Assembly: GCA_023407575.1 (NCBI GenBank)
Contig: JAEYLX010000032.1
Coordinates: 1-64,000, forward strand
DNA length: 64,000 nt
Direction of reading: 5' to 3'
Source: Bacillota bacterium
Lineage (GTDB): Bacteria > Bacillota > Clostridia > Lachnospirales > Lachnospiraceae
A program made the translations under genes and the position numbers. Positions within the stretch are counted from its first letter, which is position 1; each line of letters opens with the position of its first letter. Positions 19,351-28,738 of this stretch are shown piece after piece. The notes beneath the pieces are model-generated. The model made no database searches, was not told the DNA's origin, and worked only from the letters and a program-made list of their open reading frames with translations.

Positions 19351-20511
19351 ATGAAAAAAATGATAATTAAAAACGCAATGATTTATAAAGAAAATGGTGA
19401 ATTTGAAGTGGGAGATATCCTCCTGTCTCAGGACCAAATTCAGGATGTAAGATTTGGCAGTAATAACTTTAATAGTACCCAAGTGCTAGCAGAAGAAAAT
19501 GTGCTTGAGGCAGAAGGTCTATATGTAATTCCGGGATTAACGGATGTTCATTTTCACGGCTGTGCTGGCTATGATTTTTGTGATGGAACACAGGAAGCGT
19601 TGAAGGCTATTACAGAGTATGAGGCTTTTCACGGGGTAACTACAATTTGCCCAGCAACGATGACGTTACCAGAGAATCAGATTGCTGATATCTGTAAAAA
19701 TGCAGCAGGCTACGAAAACAGTCGAGGAGCAATCCTTGCTGGAATTCATATGGAAGGGCCTTATTTATCCGAGAAGAAGAAAGGCGCTCAAAATGCAGCT
19801 TATTTACATAAGCCTGACATAGATATGTATCATCGCTTGCAAGAGATTTCGGGTAACTTATTTCGTATTGTCAGCATTGCGCCGGAAGAAGAAGGAGCAA
19901 TGGAATTTATAGAAAAGCTTAAGGAGGAAGTAGTAATTTCGTTAGCACATACAACTGCTAAGTATGAGATTGCTAATGAAGCCTTTCAAAAAGGTGCGAG
20001 TCATGTAACCCATTTATACAATGCAATGCCACCATTACATCATAGAGATCCAGCCGTAATCGGTGCTGCTTTTGACAATAAGCAGGTTAGTGTTGAAATA
20101 ATTTGTGACGGAATACACTTGCATCCTAGTGTAATACGAGCTACTTTTCAATTATTTGGAGAAGATAGAGTTATCTTAGTTAGTGATAGTATGATGGCAA
20201 CCGGATTAGAAGACGGCAACTATTCCCTGGGAGGACAGGACGTTAAGGTAACTGGAAAGAAAGCTACTCTTCAGGATGGAACCATTGCCGGGTCTGCGAC
20301 TAATTTATTGGATTGTATGAAGTATGCGGTGAAAGAGTGTGGAATTCCACTTGAAACAGCAGTTAAAACAGTTGCTGTTAACCCTGCTAAGAAAATTGGA
20401 ATTTATGAGAAGTATGGAAGCATAACAGCAGGAAAAGCAGCAAATCTTGTACTGCTAGATAAGAACTTAAATGCAAAACATGTAATTTTACGAGGAGTTA
20501 TTATCCGGTAA
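19351..20511 (+). CDS. nagA: N-acetylglucosamine-6-phosphate deacetylase
   Basis: It removes the acetyl group from GlcNAc-6-phosphate in the cytoplasm, giving glucosamine-6-phosphate for the next gene's enzyme. The 386-residue amidohydrolase shows the metal-site motif TDVHFHGCAG (near 66), the GIHMEGPYLS loop with its metal-binding Glu, and downstream His motifs (SLAHTTA, HLYNAMPPLHHR) with a catalytic Asp in LVSDSM. The start is uncertain: ATG 19351 has little room for a ribosome binding site, while ATG 19360 lies 9 bases after GAAAGA. It lies 28 bp before nagB. No chitinase or GlcNAc transporter is adjacent, so recycling of cell-wall sugars is as likely as chitin use. Confidence 0.93.
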   Translation: MKKMIIKNAMIYKENGEFEVGDILLSQDQIQDVRFGSNNFNSTQVLAEENVLEAEGLYVIPGLTDVHFHGCAGYDFCDGTQEALKAITEYEAFHGVTTICPATMTLPENQIADICKNAAGYENSRGAILAGIHMEGPYLSEKKKGAQNAAYLHKPDIDMYHRLQEISGNLFRIVSIAPEEEGAMEFIEKLKEEVVISLAHTTAKYEIANEAFQKGASHVTHLYNAMPPLHHRDPAVIGAAFDNKQVSVEIICDGIHLHPSVIRATFQLFGEDRVILVSDSMMATGLEDGNYSLGGQDVKVTGKKATLQDGTIAGSATNLLDCMKYAVKECGIPLETAVKTVAVNPAKKIGIYEKYGSITAGKAANLVLLDKNLNAKHVILRGVIIR

Positions 20512-20539
20512 TACGAATTACAGATAAAGGAGTTTTAGA

Positions 20540-21295
20540 ATGAGAATTTATAAAGCAACTGATTATAATGATATGAGCCGTAAAGCAGCTAACATAATAT
20601 CTGCTCAGATTATCCTAAAGCCGGATTGTGTTCTAGGATTGGCAACCGGTTCGTCACCCATAGGTATTTATAAGCAATTAATTGAATGGTATCACAAGGG
20701 TGATTTGAATTTCAGCGAAGTAAAAACTGTGAACTTGGATGAATACAAGGGTGTAAGTGATGATAATCCACAAAGCTATCATTACTTTATGAATTATAAT
20801 TTTTTTCAGCACATTAACATAGATACAAAAAATACGAATTTACCAAACGGACTAGCCCTTGATACAGAACAAGAATGTGAACGCTTCAATGAAGTGATAA
20901 CACAGCTTGGCGGTATTGACCTTCAATTATTAGGAATTGGACATAATGGACATATTGGTTTTAATGAACCAGGAGAATCCTTTGAGAAAGGTACGCATTG
21001 TGTAGAACTAACACTCTCTACGCTAGAGGCAAATTCTCGTTTGTTCGGTGAAGGGGAACAGATGCCGACACATGCTTACACCATGGGCATTAAGACAATT
21101 ATGTTAGCGAAAAAAATACTACTTGTAGTCAGTGGAGAAGAGAAGGCTGAAATTCTGGCGAAGGCTTTAACCGGACCAATTACACCAAGTGTCCCAGCTT
21201 CCATACTTCAGCTGCATCCGGATTTTACTGTGGTGGTGGATGCCAAAGCAGCTAAGTATCTGGAAGAGAGTATGTTTACAGTTGGAACAATATAG
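20540..21295 (+). CDS. nagB: Glucosamine-6-phosphate deaminase
   Basis: It converts glucosamine-6-phosphate to fructose-6-phosphate and ammonia, linking amino sugars to glycolysis. The 251-residue protein has the family motifs LATGSSP (phosphate loop), NLDEYKG with the catalytic Asp near 72, and the GIGHNGHIGFNEPG stretch with the ring-opening His. AAAGGAG precedes the ATG. It is the second gene of the nagA-nagB pair. Confidence 0.95.
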   Translation: MRIYKATDYNDMSRKAANIISAQIILKPDCVLGLATGSSPIGIYKQLIEWYHKGDLNFSEVKTVNLDEYKGVSDDNPQSYHYFMNYNFFQHINIDTKNTNLPNGLALDTEQECERFNEVITQLGGIDLQLLGIGHNGHIGFNEPGESFEKGTHCVELTLSTLEANSRLFGEGEQMPTHAYTMGIKTIMLAKKILLVVSGEEKAEILAKALTGPITPSVPASILQLHPDFTVVVDAKAAKYLEESMFTVGTI

Positions 21296-21356
21296 TTTTG
21301 TATGAGGCTTCATAGGCATATTTAGTACGTTTATTTACGCAATAAAAGATTAAGTG

Positions 21357-21389
21357 AAAAATGAGCAGAGCTTTATAGCCTGCTCATTT
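21357..21389 (+). terminator. Hairpin after nagB
   Basis: A 10-bp stem (AAATGAGCAG with CTGCTCATTT) is preceded by an A run but lacks a clean T run after it. It is a probable but weak terminator about 60 bp after nagB. Confidence 0.45.
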
Positions 21390-21587
21390 GCCGTATTATG
21401 GTTTTGCTAGTCTGTTAAGGTACATCATTTTTATAAAGACATCTTCTTTCTCGGAATATTTTGTATTTCCCATTATAAGTAATTTTATTGGATAGTTGCA
21501 TTGATATATGATAGAATTAATTATGATTCACAATTAGTGTTATGAATGTTTTAAATGAAAATTATAAGTACATAAAGGATAATAAGG

Positions 21588-21743
21588 ATGACACTAAATA
21601 ACTATGCCGAGGAAGTGCGTGAGTTTCTGTCAAAGATGAATTCAGATAATGAAAATAATAAGCAAAAAATTGAAGGGCTAAGTGAAGAGTTTACTCTGCA
21701 ATCAGCTATAATAGAATCGGACATGCCAAGTGGATTTTATTAA
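21588..21743 (+). CDS. Possible small protein, 51 residues
   Basis: ATG 21588 opens a 51-residue frame (starting MTLNNYAEEVREF) with AAAGGA 9 bases upstream. The product is acidic, hydrophilic and predicted helical, with no signal peptide or known motif. It lies 57 bp before the phospholipase-C-like gene on the same strand. It could be a real small gene or the remnant of a larger one. Nothing beyond the ribosome binding site and coding-like composition supports it. Confidence 0.35.
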   Translation: MTLNNYAEEVREFLSKMNSDNENNKQKIEGLSEEFTLQSAIIESDMPSGFY

Positions 21744-21800
21744 AAGAATAGAGAGTTATGGTGATACATAGAAAATATCAAAAGAGAAGGGTGGAACTAA

Positions 21801-22514
21801 ATGGCTTCTTGGGTTACTCATTTAATAATAGCGGATAGTGTAATGAAACAATGCCCTGAATTGGATAGACGTGGGTTTTGCGTGGGGAATATTGCACCAG
21901 ACTGTAATGTAGAGAATGAAGACTGGACATCTTACACACCACCACGAGAGGTTACTCATTGGATGAGCAGTGAAAGAAAAATTGCCTCTGATTGCGATTC
22001 ATTCTGCACTGAATATATACATAATCGTAAAAATGAAATTGGCTCACATGAACAATATTCATTTCTGCTGGGATATTATGTACATTTAATTATAGATGCA
22101 GCGTATCAATGGTATATACGTGATGATAAAAGAGTTATGGATACATGGGAAAGAATAAATGCAGATATAAATTTGCGTGCACGTGCAAAGGGATATCCTC
22201 AAGATTGGGATTCAGTTAAACTATTAATATCACAAAGTGAACGTATGCATGAAATTTACTCTATGGAAGCAGAGTATCTGCGAGATAATCCTTCGTCGGG
22301 ATATTTGACTGAAATCCTACCTTTAAAGGAGTTCCCGGATTATATTGATTATTTACCCAAAGGATGTATTGTACGGAAAATTGGTATCATGGGGTATGTA
22401 CCAGAGGTGGATGGAAATCTAATTAATCCCATAGCAATATCCAGAGATGAATTTAGTACTTTCGTTGATAATACAACTTCGCTCGTTGTGAGCAAATTGG
22501 TAAATATGCTCTAA
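21801..22514 (+). CDS. Zinc-dependent phospholipase C-like protein
   Basis: The 237-residue protein has the spacing of metal ligands seen in bacterial zinc-dependent phospholipase C-like proteins: an N-terminal TH motif (residues 6-7), GNIAPD near 29-34, VTHWM near 52, and YVHLIIDA near 92 with His and Asp. There is no signal peptide, unlike the secreted toxins, so it is more likely a cytoplasmic member of the uncharacterised branch. AGGGTGG precedes the ATG. Enzyme activity is not shown by the sequence. Confidence 0.6.
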   Translation: MASWVTHLIIADSVMKQCPELDRRGFCVGNIAPDCNVENEDWTSYTPPREVTHWMSSERKIASDCDSFCTEYIHNRKNEIGSHEQYSFLLGYYVHLIIDAAYQWYIRDDKRVMDTWERINADINLRARAKGYPQDWDSVKLLISQSERMHEIYSMEAEYLRDNPSSGYLTEILPLKEFPDYIDYLPKGCIVRKIGIMGYVPEVDGNLINPIAISRDEFSTFVDNTTSLVVSKLVNML

Positions 22515-22575
22515 CTATAATGATTTGATCATTATGAAATTGATGATAAAAAAAGGATAGACGGGGGATGTTATT

Positions 22576-23136
22576 GTGGCATTTAAAGATTTTTTTAAAG
22601 AATTTCAAAATATTAAAGTTTCTAATGAAATTTTATTGAGACAAGTAATTCCAGATCAAGATGCATTAGATTTTTATAACATATATATAGACGAGGAAGC
22701 ATTTAAATATTTTGGTGGTTATAAAAAACCAGGCAAATACGATGACAACTTTCAAAAGTTACTTATTAGTCGCATTCGTAACTTTACTAGTGGTAATGAT
22801 TATTCCTGGAATATTGTATATAATAATAAGGTGATAGGTCAAATTCAATTATTTAATTTTCAAAATTCAAATACTTGTGTCGAAGTTGGATTTTTTATTA
22901 AGAGAGAATATTGGAACAGAGGCATTAATACTTCTGTATTAAAAGAAGTATGCCGGTTTGCTATTCAAACGATGAAAATCAAACGAATCGAAGCACATGT
23001 ACATATTAATAATATTGGTTCGCAAAAAACATTGGAAAAGGCCGGTTTTCAAAAGGAAGGCATATTAAGACAACGATTTGAAATCGGGAAAAGGTATGAA
23101 GATTGTTATATGTATTCCTTACTTTATTCTGATTAA
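22576..23136 (+). CDS. GNAT-family N-acetyltransferase (RimJ/RimL-like)
   Basis: The 186-residue acetyl-CoA-dependent transferase starts at GTG with GGGGGA upstream. The RimJ/RimL-type acetyl-CoA loop is seen as GFFIKREYWNRGINTSVLKE (about 113-132). The C-terminal NIGSQKTLEKAGFQKEG signature (about 150-166) is typical for acetyltransferases acting on amino groups of proteins or small molecules. The substrate is unknown. It lies 61 bp after the phospholipase-like gene and could be cotranscribed. Confidence 0.8.
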   Translation: MAFKDFFKEFQNIKVSNEILLRQVIPDQDALDFYNIYIDEEAFKYFGGYKKPGKYDDNFQKLLISRIRNFTSGNDYSWNIVYNNKVIGQIQLFNFQNSNTCVEVGFFIKREYWNRGINTSVLKEVCRFAIQTMKIKRIEAHVHINNIGSQKTLEKAGFQKEGILRQRFEIGKRYEDCYMYSLLYSD

Positions 23137-23218
23137 AAAAGTACAAAATATAGGCACTACTATGAGCATATAAATTATCAACACTTCCTATAATTAAATA
23201 GTATGAGTAAGAAATAGA

Positions 23219-23749
23219 TTATACATCGATTTTATCTAAATGAGCCTTATAGAATCTTGCTTCAAAAGTTTCACTTCCATCAAACTTGCTATATTCACCA
23301 GCATGATCAAAAACCAATCCACATTTCTCCATGACTTTTCCAGATGCAATGTTATCTGCTGCATAATTGGAACTAAAATCTCTGGCTCCAAAATTATCAT
23401 AAACATACTTTATCATGCATTGGGTAGCTTCTGTTGCAAAGCCCATATTCCAACAGTCATATCGAAGGTTGTAGCCAAAATCCCAGGCTGATTTTTCAGA
23501 ACTGTAACCAATATCGCCACTGCCGATTAAAAGATTATTTTGTTTAAGTACAAAACCAAAATGGTAGGTTTCATCGTCTGATTCCACGGATAAAAGCCAG
23601 TTCCTTACATCCTCTACATTCGTATAGGTTTTGTAGGGCATATATTTTGTTACTCGCGGGTCACTTACCCATTGAAAGACCGCCTCTGCATCCAAGGTGG
23701 TAAGCGGTCTTAGAATTAATCGCGCAGTCTCTAAAATTGGTACATCCAT
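23219..23749 (-). CDS. GNAT-family N-acetyltransferase (RimJ/RimL-like)
   Basis: The 176-residue protein has the standard RimJ/RimL beginning (ETARLILRPLTTLDAEAVF), the acetyl-CoA binding segment around GYNLRYDCWNMGFATEA, and the closing NIASGKVMEKCGLVFD motif. GAGGAG precedes the ATG. It is convergent with another GNAT gene but differs from it in sequence, so this is not a recent duplication. The substrate is unknown. Confidence 0.82.
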   Translation of the reverse strand: MDVPILETARLILRPLTTLDAEAVFQWVSDPRVTKYMPYKTYTNVEDVRNWLLSVESDDETYHFGFVLKQNNLLIGSGDIGYSSEKSAWDFGYNLRYDCWNMGFATEATQCMIKYVYDNFGARDFSSNYAADNIASGKVMEKCGLVFDHAGEYSKFDGSETFEARFYKAHLDKIDV

Positions 23750-23833
23750 AGTTGCTCCTCCTCAAGATATGTAATGTAACAATAATAATATATAAATCCG
23801 TAATTTACTATACAAATATTGGCGGGAAATACA

Positions 23834-23940
23834 TTAAAGTAAAAATATAATAAGTAAAAATATATTAAGTAAAAATATAATAAGTAAAATATATTAAGGG
23901 AAAATATAATAAAAGAAAAATATAATAAAAGAAAAAGTAA
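23834..23940. repeat. A-rich tandem repeat, about 15-bp unit, seven copies
   Basis: Units of the form (T/A)TAAGTAAAAATATA repeat about seven times, degrading to AAAAGAAAAATATA toward the right end. The array lies between the GNAT gene and the polyphosphate kinase gene, upstream of the GNAT start. Confidence 0.75.
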
Positions 23941-24081
23941 GGCCACAGAAAAACAGATATATTATATTAATAGAAAACTATTAAGCAAAGTTAAGAGCAG
24001 ATAAATATATCTTACTCAAAAAAGAGCAGATATGAAACTAATGTATCAAACAAAGTTCACATACCTACTCGTTTATTTTCA

Positions 24082-24190
24082 CAAAGGTAAAGAATAGCAT
24101 CCATAAAGCTGTATATTGTTAGTTACGAACGCATCTGCGATACTAACGGCTGTAAACAACCGCGAGAAACTTGTAGCGTGTTTCTTACAA
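24082..24190. repeat. Diverged copy of the 99-bp repeat family
   Basis: AAGGTAAAG..., then TGTTAGTTACGAACGCATCTGCGATA, aligns over its whole length with the 99-bp units at 47785-48034 (AAGGTAAAG..., TGTTAGGTACGAACGCACCCGCGATA). This is an ancestral dispersed copy just beyond the 3' end of the polyphosphate kinase gene. Confidence 0.55.
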
Positions 24191-24196
24191 TTTGCA

Positions 24197-26311
24197 TTAT
24201 AAGGAACTTATTAATAAATCATTTACTATCTCTATAACGGGAATACACTCTTTATTAGTCGCCATTTGCGAGATAAAGTTCATCTGGCTATCCAGCTTTC
24301 TCAGATCTAAACCGTCTCTCCTATCATAGTTACCGTCAGGGTTGAGAATACGTCCTTTTACATTGTCCTCAAGCATAAAATTAAGTTGCTGTATAATCTG
24401 TTCTTTGATATATGAATTATAGATAGGGCAGGCTAATTCTACCCTTCTGGAGGTGTTACGTGTCATCATATCAGCAGAGGAAATGTACATTTTCGTAGCC
24501 TCATTCTTACCAAAGAGGTAAATTCGGGAGTGTTCCAGAAATCTTCCTACAATACTAATCACGGTGATGTTATCCGTTTTTTCTGGTATTCCAGGAAGCA
24601 GACAGCAGATACCTCGGATAATTAGTTTGATTTCCACGCCAGCGTTGGAGGCATCAGAAAGTTTTTTTATAATGTCCTTATCTGTTAAGGAATTGGATTT
24701 TATAATAATGCCACAATCCTCGCCACGCTCTGCCTTAAGAATTTCGTCATCCATCATGTTTAATAGATTATTCTTTAGTGAGTTTGGAGCCACTAGAAAG
24801 TGATTATATTCTCCATTTAGATTAGAGATGGACATATTCTGAAAGAAGAGCATTGCATCCTGACCAATCTTTTTATCTGCGGTGATTAAAGATAAGTCCG
24901 TGTAGAGCTTGGCGGTTTTCTCATTATAATTACCCGTACCAATTTGAGTAATGTAATTAATAATACCATGATCTCGCCTGGTAATTAGACAGATCTTAGA
25001 ATGCACTTTAAAACCTTCAAAACCATAAATTACGTGGCAGCCCGCTTCCTCAAGTCTCTCTGCCCATTCAATATTATTTTGTTCATCAAACCTTGCTTTC
25101 AGCTCCATAAGCACAGTGACCTCTTTATTGTTTTCAGCAGCTGCGCAAAGGTATTCAATGAGCCTGGAGTTGTTGGATACGCGGTATATTGTGATTTTAA
25201 TGGAAAGCACATTTGGATCTGTAGCACTTTCCTTTAATAAATGAAAAAATGGTTCCATTTGATGATAAGGATAAAACAATAAGATATCTTCCGACTTACA
25301 ATAATCGGTAACGCTTTCATTTTTCTTCAGGTTTGCAGGATAGGACTGATCAAAGGCAGAATAACAAAGCTGTTCCTTTTGAATCTTAGAGAAACGATTA
25401 TTTAACTGAAAAGCATATCCCATTGCCAAAGGAGCCTTGCTGGTAAAAATCTGATCTTTTTCCAGATGTAATTTGTCCAAAAGAAACATGGTCATAACTT
25501 TATTCAATCGGCCTTGAACCTCTAAACGAACGGGCAAGAGGCGACCTCGCTTTTTTAGAATTTTTTTCATATGCTCTCTATAATTATCATCTATTTCAAA
25601 GGCATCATCATCAATACTGATATCTGCATTTCTTGTGACAGAAATAATAGCAGTATTTTCAATTTTATACATGCTGAAAATATCTTTCAGGTAATATTGT
25701 AAGATTTTTTCTGTCATAACATAACGGAATTCATCACCTGGAATTAGGATATATTTTGGTAAGGTTTTAGATACTGGTACCAAACCAAACTTCGTGTCAG
25801 TATCGGAAAAGATACAGAAAATGTACAACTCTTTATTAACAAGATGAGGGAAAGGATGTCTGGAGTTGATAACTTGAGGAGATAAGATAGGTAGCAAATA
25901 TTCCTTATAATACTTTTCAATGTGTTTTTTTTCGTGCTTTGTCAGCTCGTTCATTTCAAGATTATATATTTGAGACTCTCGAAGTCGGTTTTCCACAGAC
26001 TGAAAAACCACATCTCTATTTTTATAGAGAGAAGCGGTTTTTTTGAATATTTTGTCAAGCTGTTGTTTGGGTGTCATACCGGTTTTATTATCAAAATTTC
26101 CGTTTTCCAATAAAGCAAGGTCAGTTAAGCTACCAACCCGTATCATATAAAATTCATCCAAATTGCTGGTGAAAATAGATACAAATTTTAATTGCTCATA
26201 AATTGGGACATTCTCATCCTGGGCCTCTTCTAAGATACGCTCATTAAAGGTCAGCCAGGATAATTCCCGGTTCTGCATATATTTGCTAGATTTTTCATCC
26301 TGGGAATGCAT
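24197..26311 (-). CDS. ppk: Polyphosphate kinase
   Basis: It reversibly polymerises the terminal phosphate of ATP into polyphosphate. The 704-residue protein matches PPK1. The N-terminal helical domain opens with NRELSWLTFNERILEEA, followed by the SNLDEFYMIRVG head domain and two phospholipase D-like C-terminal domains. The phospho-acceptor is His437 in KVHSKICLI, close to His435 of the Escherichia coli enzyme. A second conserved His lies in FLEHSRIYLFG. AAGGAG precedes the ATG and lies in the end of the exopolyphosphatase gene, 5 bp away, so the two are one operon. Confidence 0.95.
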   Translation of the reverse strand: MHSQDEKSSKYMQNRELSWLTFNERILEEAQDENVPIYEQLKFVSIFTSNLDEFYMIRVGSLTDLALLENGNFDNKTGMTPKQQLDKIFKKTASLYKNRDVVFQSVENRLRESQIYNLEMNELTKHEKKHIEKYYKEYLLPILSPQVINSRHPFPHLVNKELYIFCIFSDTDTKFGLVPVSKTLPKYILIPGDEFRYVMTEKILQYYLKDIFSMYKIENTAIISVTRNADISIDDDAFEIDDNYREHMKKILKKRGRLLPVRLEVQGRLNKVMTMFLLDKLHLEKDQIFTSKAPLAMGYAFQLNNRFSKIQKEQLCYSAFDQSYPANLKKNESVTDYCKSEDILLFYPYHQMEPFFHLLKESATDPNVLSIKITIYRVSNNSRLIEYLCAAAENNKEVTVLMELKARFDEQNNIEWAERLEEAGCHVIYGFEGFKVHSKICLITRRDHGIINYITQIGTGNYNEKTAKLYTDLSLITADKKIGQDAMLFFQNMSISNLNGEYNHFLVAPNSLKNNLLNMMDDEILKAERGEDCGIIIKSNSLTDKDIIKKLSDASNAGVEIKLIIRGICCLLPGIPEKTDNITVISIVGRFLEHSRIYLFGKNEATKMYISSADMMTRNTSRRVELACPIYNSYIKEQIIQQLNFMLEDNVKGRILNPDGNYDRRDGLDLRKLDSQMNFISQMATNKECIPVIEIVNDLLISSL

Positions 26312-26316
26312 TCCGT

Positions 26317-27222
26317 TTATTCTCCTTTAATAATTCTTTCGTATAAGTAGCCTTCACGAATACCATATTTACTCACCAGGATATTCTGGATTCCAAAATA
26401 ATCCACGATGGTATCTGCAATAATCATACCAGGTACAATGGTATGAATTCGATCAGGTATGTTTCTTAGCAACGGTGACAGGGTTGTCCTATGGCTGTTT
26501 TTGATGGATCTTAATATTTCTTTTATATGCACAGTGTCTATTTCCATGTTATCGTTTGGTTTATTATAAATACTGTTATTTAATTTTAGAATTCCTCTAA
26601 TTGTACCACCAACACCGCAAAGGGTGTAAATGGGATCCTTATCGATAGGTAGAGCTGAAATATAGCTTAGTACTGTTTGTCTTATGTTTTCTCTTTCCAC
26701 TGGTTTAGGAATAATCTTTTTCACATGTTTTACATACATATTTAAGGAACCAATGGGAATGCTGGTTGCGTATTTTATTGTTTTGTCTTCAAAAAGAACA
26801 AGTTCCGTACTGCCACCCCCAATGTCAACAATGATGCCAGATTCTACGTTAAGGCACTTTGTCGTACCTAAAAAGTCCAGCATTGCCTCTTCATCACCAG
26901 AAAGTAATTCAACTTCATAATCGGTGTTATGCTTGATTGCCTCAATTACTTCCTTTGTATTAACAATGTTTCTAAGGGAGGCAGTGGCAAAAATATGAAC
27001 GTTATTACTTTCCACCTGAAGATTATGAATCAGAGTCAAAAAATCATTTAAAATACTACTGGCTTTTTCAATTCCTTTATCACTTAACTTTTCATTTTCA
27101 ACATAGTTAACCAACCCGGCCATTTCTTTCTTTTCCAGCAACGTTCTTGCATAATCATCCTGATGCTCATAGACACATAATCGAATTGTATTTGAACCTA
27201 AATCAATAATTGCACTTTTCAT
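26317..27222 (-). CDS. ppx: Exopolyphosphatase / guanosine pentaphosphatase (Ppx/GppA)
   Basis: The 301-residue protein is an actin-fold phosphatase of the short (about 300-residue) Ppx/GppA type. Phosphate 1 motif IDLGSNTIRL lies at residues 5-14, phosphate 2 motif IVDIGGGSTELVLF near 136, and GVGGTIRG near 204. It would hydrolyse polyphosphate from the end, or pppGpp. GGAGG precedes the ATG. It is the first gene of a ppx-ppk operon, so synthesis and breakdown are coupled. Confidence 0.9.
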   Translation of the reverse strand: MKSAIIDLGSNTIRLCVYEHQDDYARTLLEKKEMAGLVNYVENEKLSDKGIEKASSILNDFLTLIHNLQVESNNVHIFATASLRNIVNTKEVIEAIKHNTDYEVELLSGDEEAMLDFLGTTKCLNVESGIIVDIGGGSTELVLFEDKTIKYATSIPIGSLNMYVKHVKKIIPKPVERENIRQTVLSYISALPIDKDPIYTLCGVGGTIRGILKLNNSIYNKPNDNMEIDTVHIKEILRSIKNSHRTTLSPLLRNIPDRIHTIVPGMIIADTIVDYFGIQNILVSKYGIREGYLYERIIKGE

Positions 27223-27571
27223 AAATACGCACCTCCAATATTAGTTTACGTAAATTAATTTATAATTATCAGTATAAACGAAAGAAGCAATTAGGAAGTT
27301 AAATCCATGTATTAATTTGGAGAATTTTCTGTAAAATATGATGTGATTTGTTGAATTATAAATTTTCACTAGGCAATATATAGCTATTCAATAGGAGCGA
27401 GAAAAATTGGGAGCTACCCGAAAGTAAAATGCTGTTGTTTCATTTGCAGAATAAGTGGTACAATTATTTTAGTTTTATTTAAGAAATAACTTTTGAATAA
27501 TTGCAACATTAAGACATGTGAATTATCAATAACAATATTAATTATATTTTGAAAGGTGAAGATACCTACTT
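27223..27571. promoter_or_regulatory. Divergent promoter region of ppx-ppk and sbcDC
   Basis: This is a 349-bp AT-rich gap. TACAAT at 27459-27464 with TTGTTT 18 bases upstream (27435-27440) is a possible promoter for sbcD. No operator, RNA or ORF was recognised. Confidence 0.3.
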
Positions 27572-28738
27572 ATGAAAATATTCCATATATCTGATTTACA
27601 TATTGGCAAACAACTCCACTATTATAATTTATGTGAGAATCAATTACGCATTCTTAAGCAAATTGTGGATCAGGCGAGACAGGAAAAACCCACAGCAATC
27701 ATCATTGCGGGAGATATTTATGATAAAACAATACCTTCGGCAGAAGCCTATATGATATTTAATCAATTTTTGATGGATTTGTCAGAAATTAAGCCCTCAA
27801 TACCTGTTATGATTATCGCTGGCAATCATGATTCAGCAGAACGGCTTAATTATGCAAGTTCCTTCCTGGAGAAGCACCATATCTACATATCGGTGTTACC
27901 TCCGCAAAAAGAGGACGAATTTTTAAAGAAAATTGTGTTAGAGGACGAGCATGGTGAGGTGAATTTCTATCTATTGCCCTTCACAAAGCCAGGGTATGTT
28001 AGACATTTATTTGAAGCGGGAGTAATTAGCACCTATGATACGGCGATTTCTGCCCTTATTAAACGTGAAAATATTGATTATAACCAGAGAAATATACTGA
28101 TTTCGCACCAATTTTACATATCGGGATCTAGTATACCAGAGACTTGTGAATCAGAGCAGGTATATATATCTGTAGGAGGCATTGACAGTGTGGAGGTTAG
28201 TCACATTAAGAACTTTGATTACGTCGCACTGGGGCATCTTCATGGTCAGCAGCACATCGGTGAAAGTCATATCATTTATTGTGGAACACCTTTAAAATAC
28301 TCCATTAGTGAAGAAAAACATGAGAAATGCATTGTCATGGTAACTGTAGGAGAGAAAAACTCTGAAATAAGGATAGATAGGTTACCTCTATGCCCAGAGC
28401 AGGAGGTAAGGAAGCTGAAAGGAACCTTAAGAGAGATTATTGCTGCTGCAAAGGAAGATAACTGTCACGACTATGTAAGTATTACCTTAACGGATGAGAC
28501 AGAGTTATACAGACCCAAGGATCAATTGGAGGAGCACTACGATCATATTCTTGAGGTAAGAATAGAAAACAGTAGGACCAAGGCGCAACTGGAACCTTTC
28601 GCTGGTGAGGCATCTGTCTTAGAACCCTTTGAAGCCTTTAAGGAATTCTATCAGGAAATGCATGGGGTGGAGTTAAATGAGGAAGAAGAAATGATAATTG
28701 CTGATATTATCCATAAAGTGAAGGAGGCAGACGAATAA
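27572..28738 (+). CDS. sbcD: Exonuclease SbcCD subunit D (Mre11-like nuclease)
   Basis: It is the nuclease half of the SbcCD complex that cuts DNA hairpins and protein-blocked ends. The 388-residue protein shows the calcineurin-like phosphoesterase motifs in order: SDLHIGK (8-14), GDIYDK (near 49), AGNHDS (near 88), SHQFY and GHLHGQQ (near 220), followed by the capping domain. GAAAGG precedes the ATG. Its TAA overlaps the ATG of sbcC by one base, ensuring coupled translation. Confidence 0.95.
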   Translation: MKIFHISDLHIGKQLHYYNLCENQLRILKQIVDQARQEKPTAIIIAGDIYDKTIPSAEAYMIFNQFLMDLSEIKPSIPVMIIAGNHDSAERLNYASSFLEKHHIYISVLPPQKEDEFLKKIVLEDEHGEVNFYLLPFTKPGYVRHLFEAGVISTYDTAISALIKRENIDYNQRNILISHQFYISGSSIPETCESEQVYISVGGIDSVEVSHIKNFDYVALGHLHGQQHIGESHIIYCGTPLKYSISEEKHEKCIVMVTVGEKNSEIRIDRLPLCPEQEVRKLKGTLREIIAAAKEDNCHDYVSITLTDETELYRPKDQLEEHYDHILEVRIENSRTKAQLEPFAGEASVLEPFEAFKEFYQEMHGVELNEEEEMIIADIIHKVKEADE

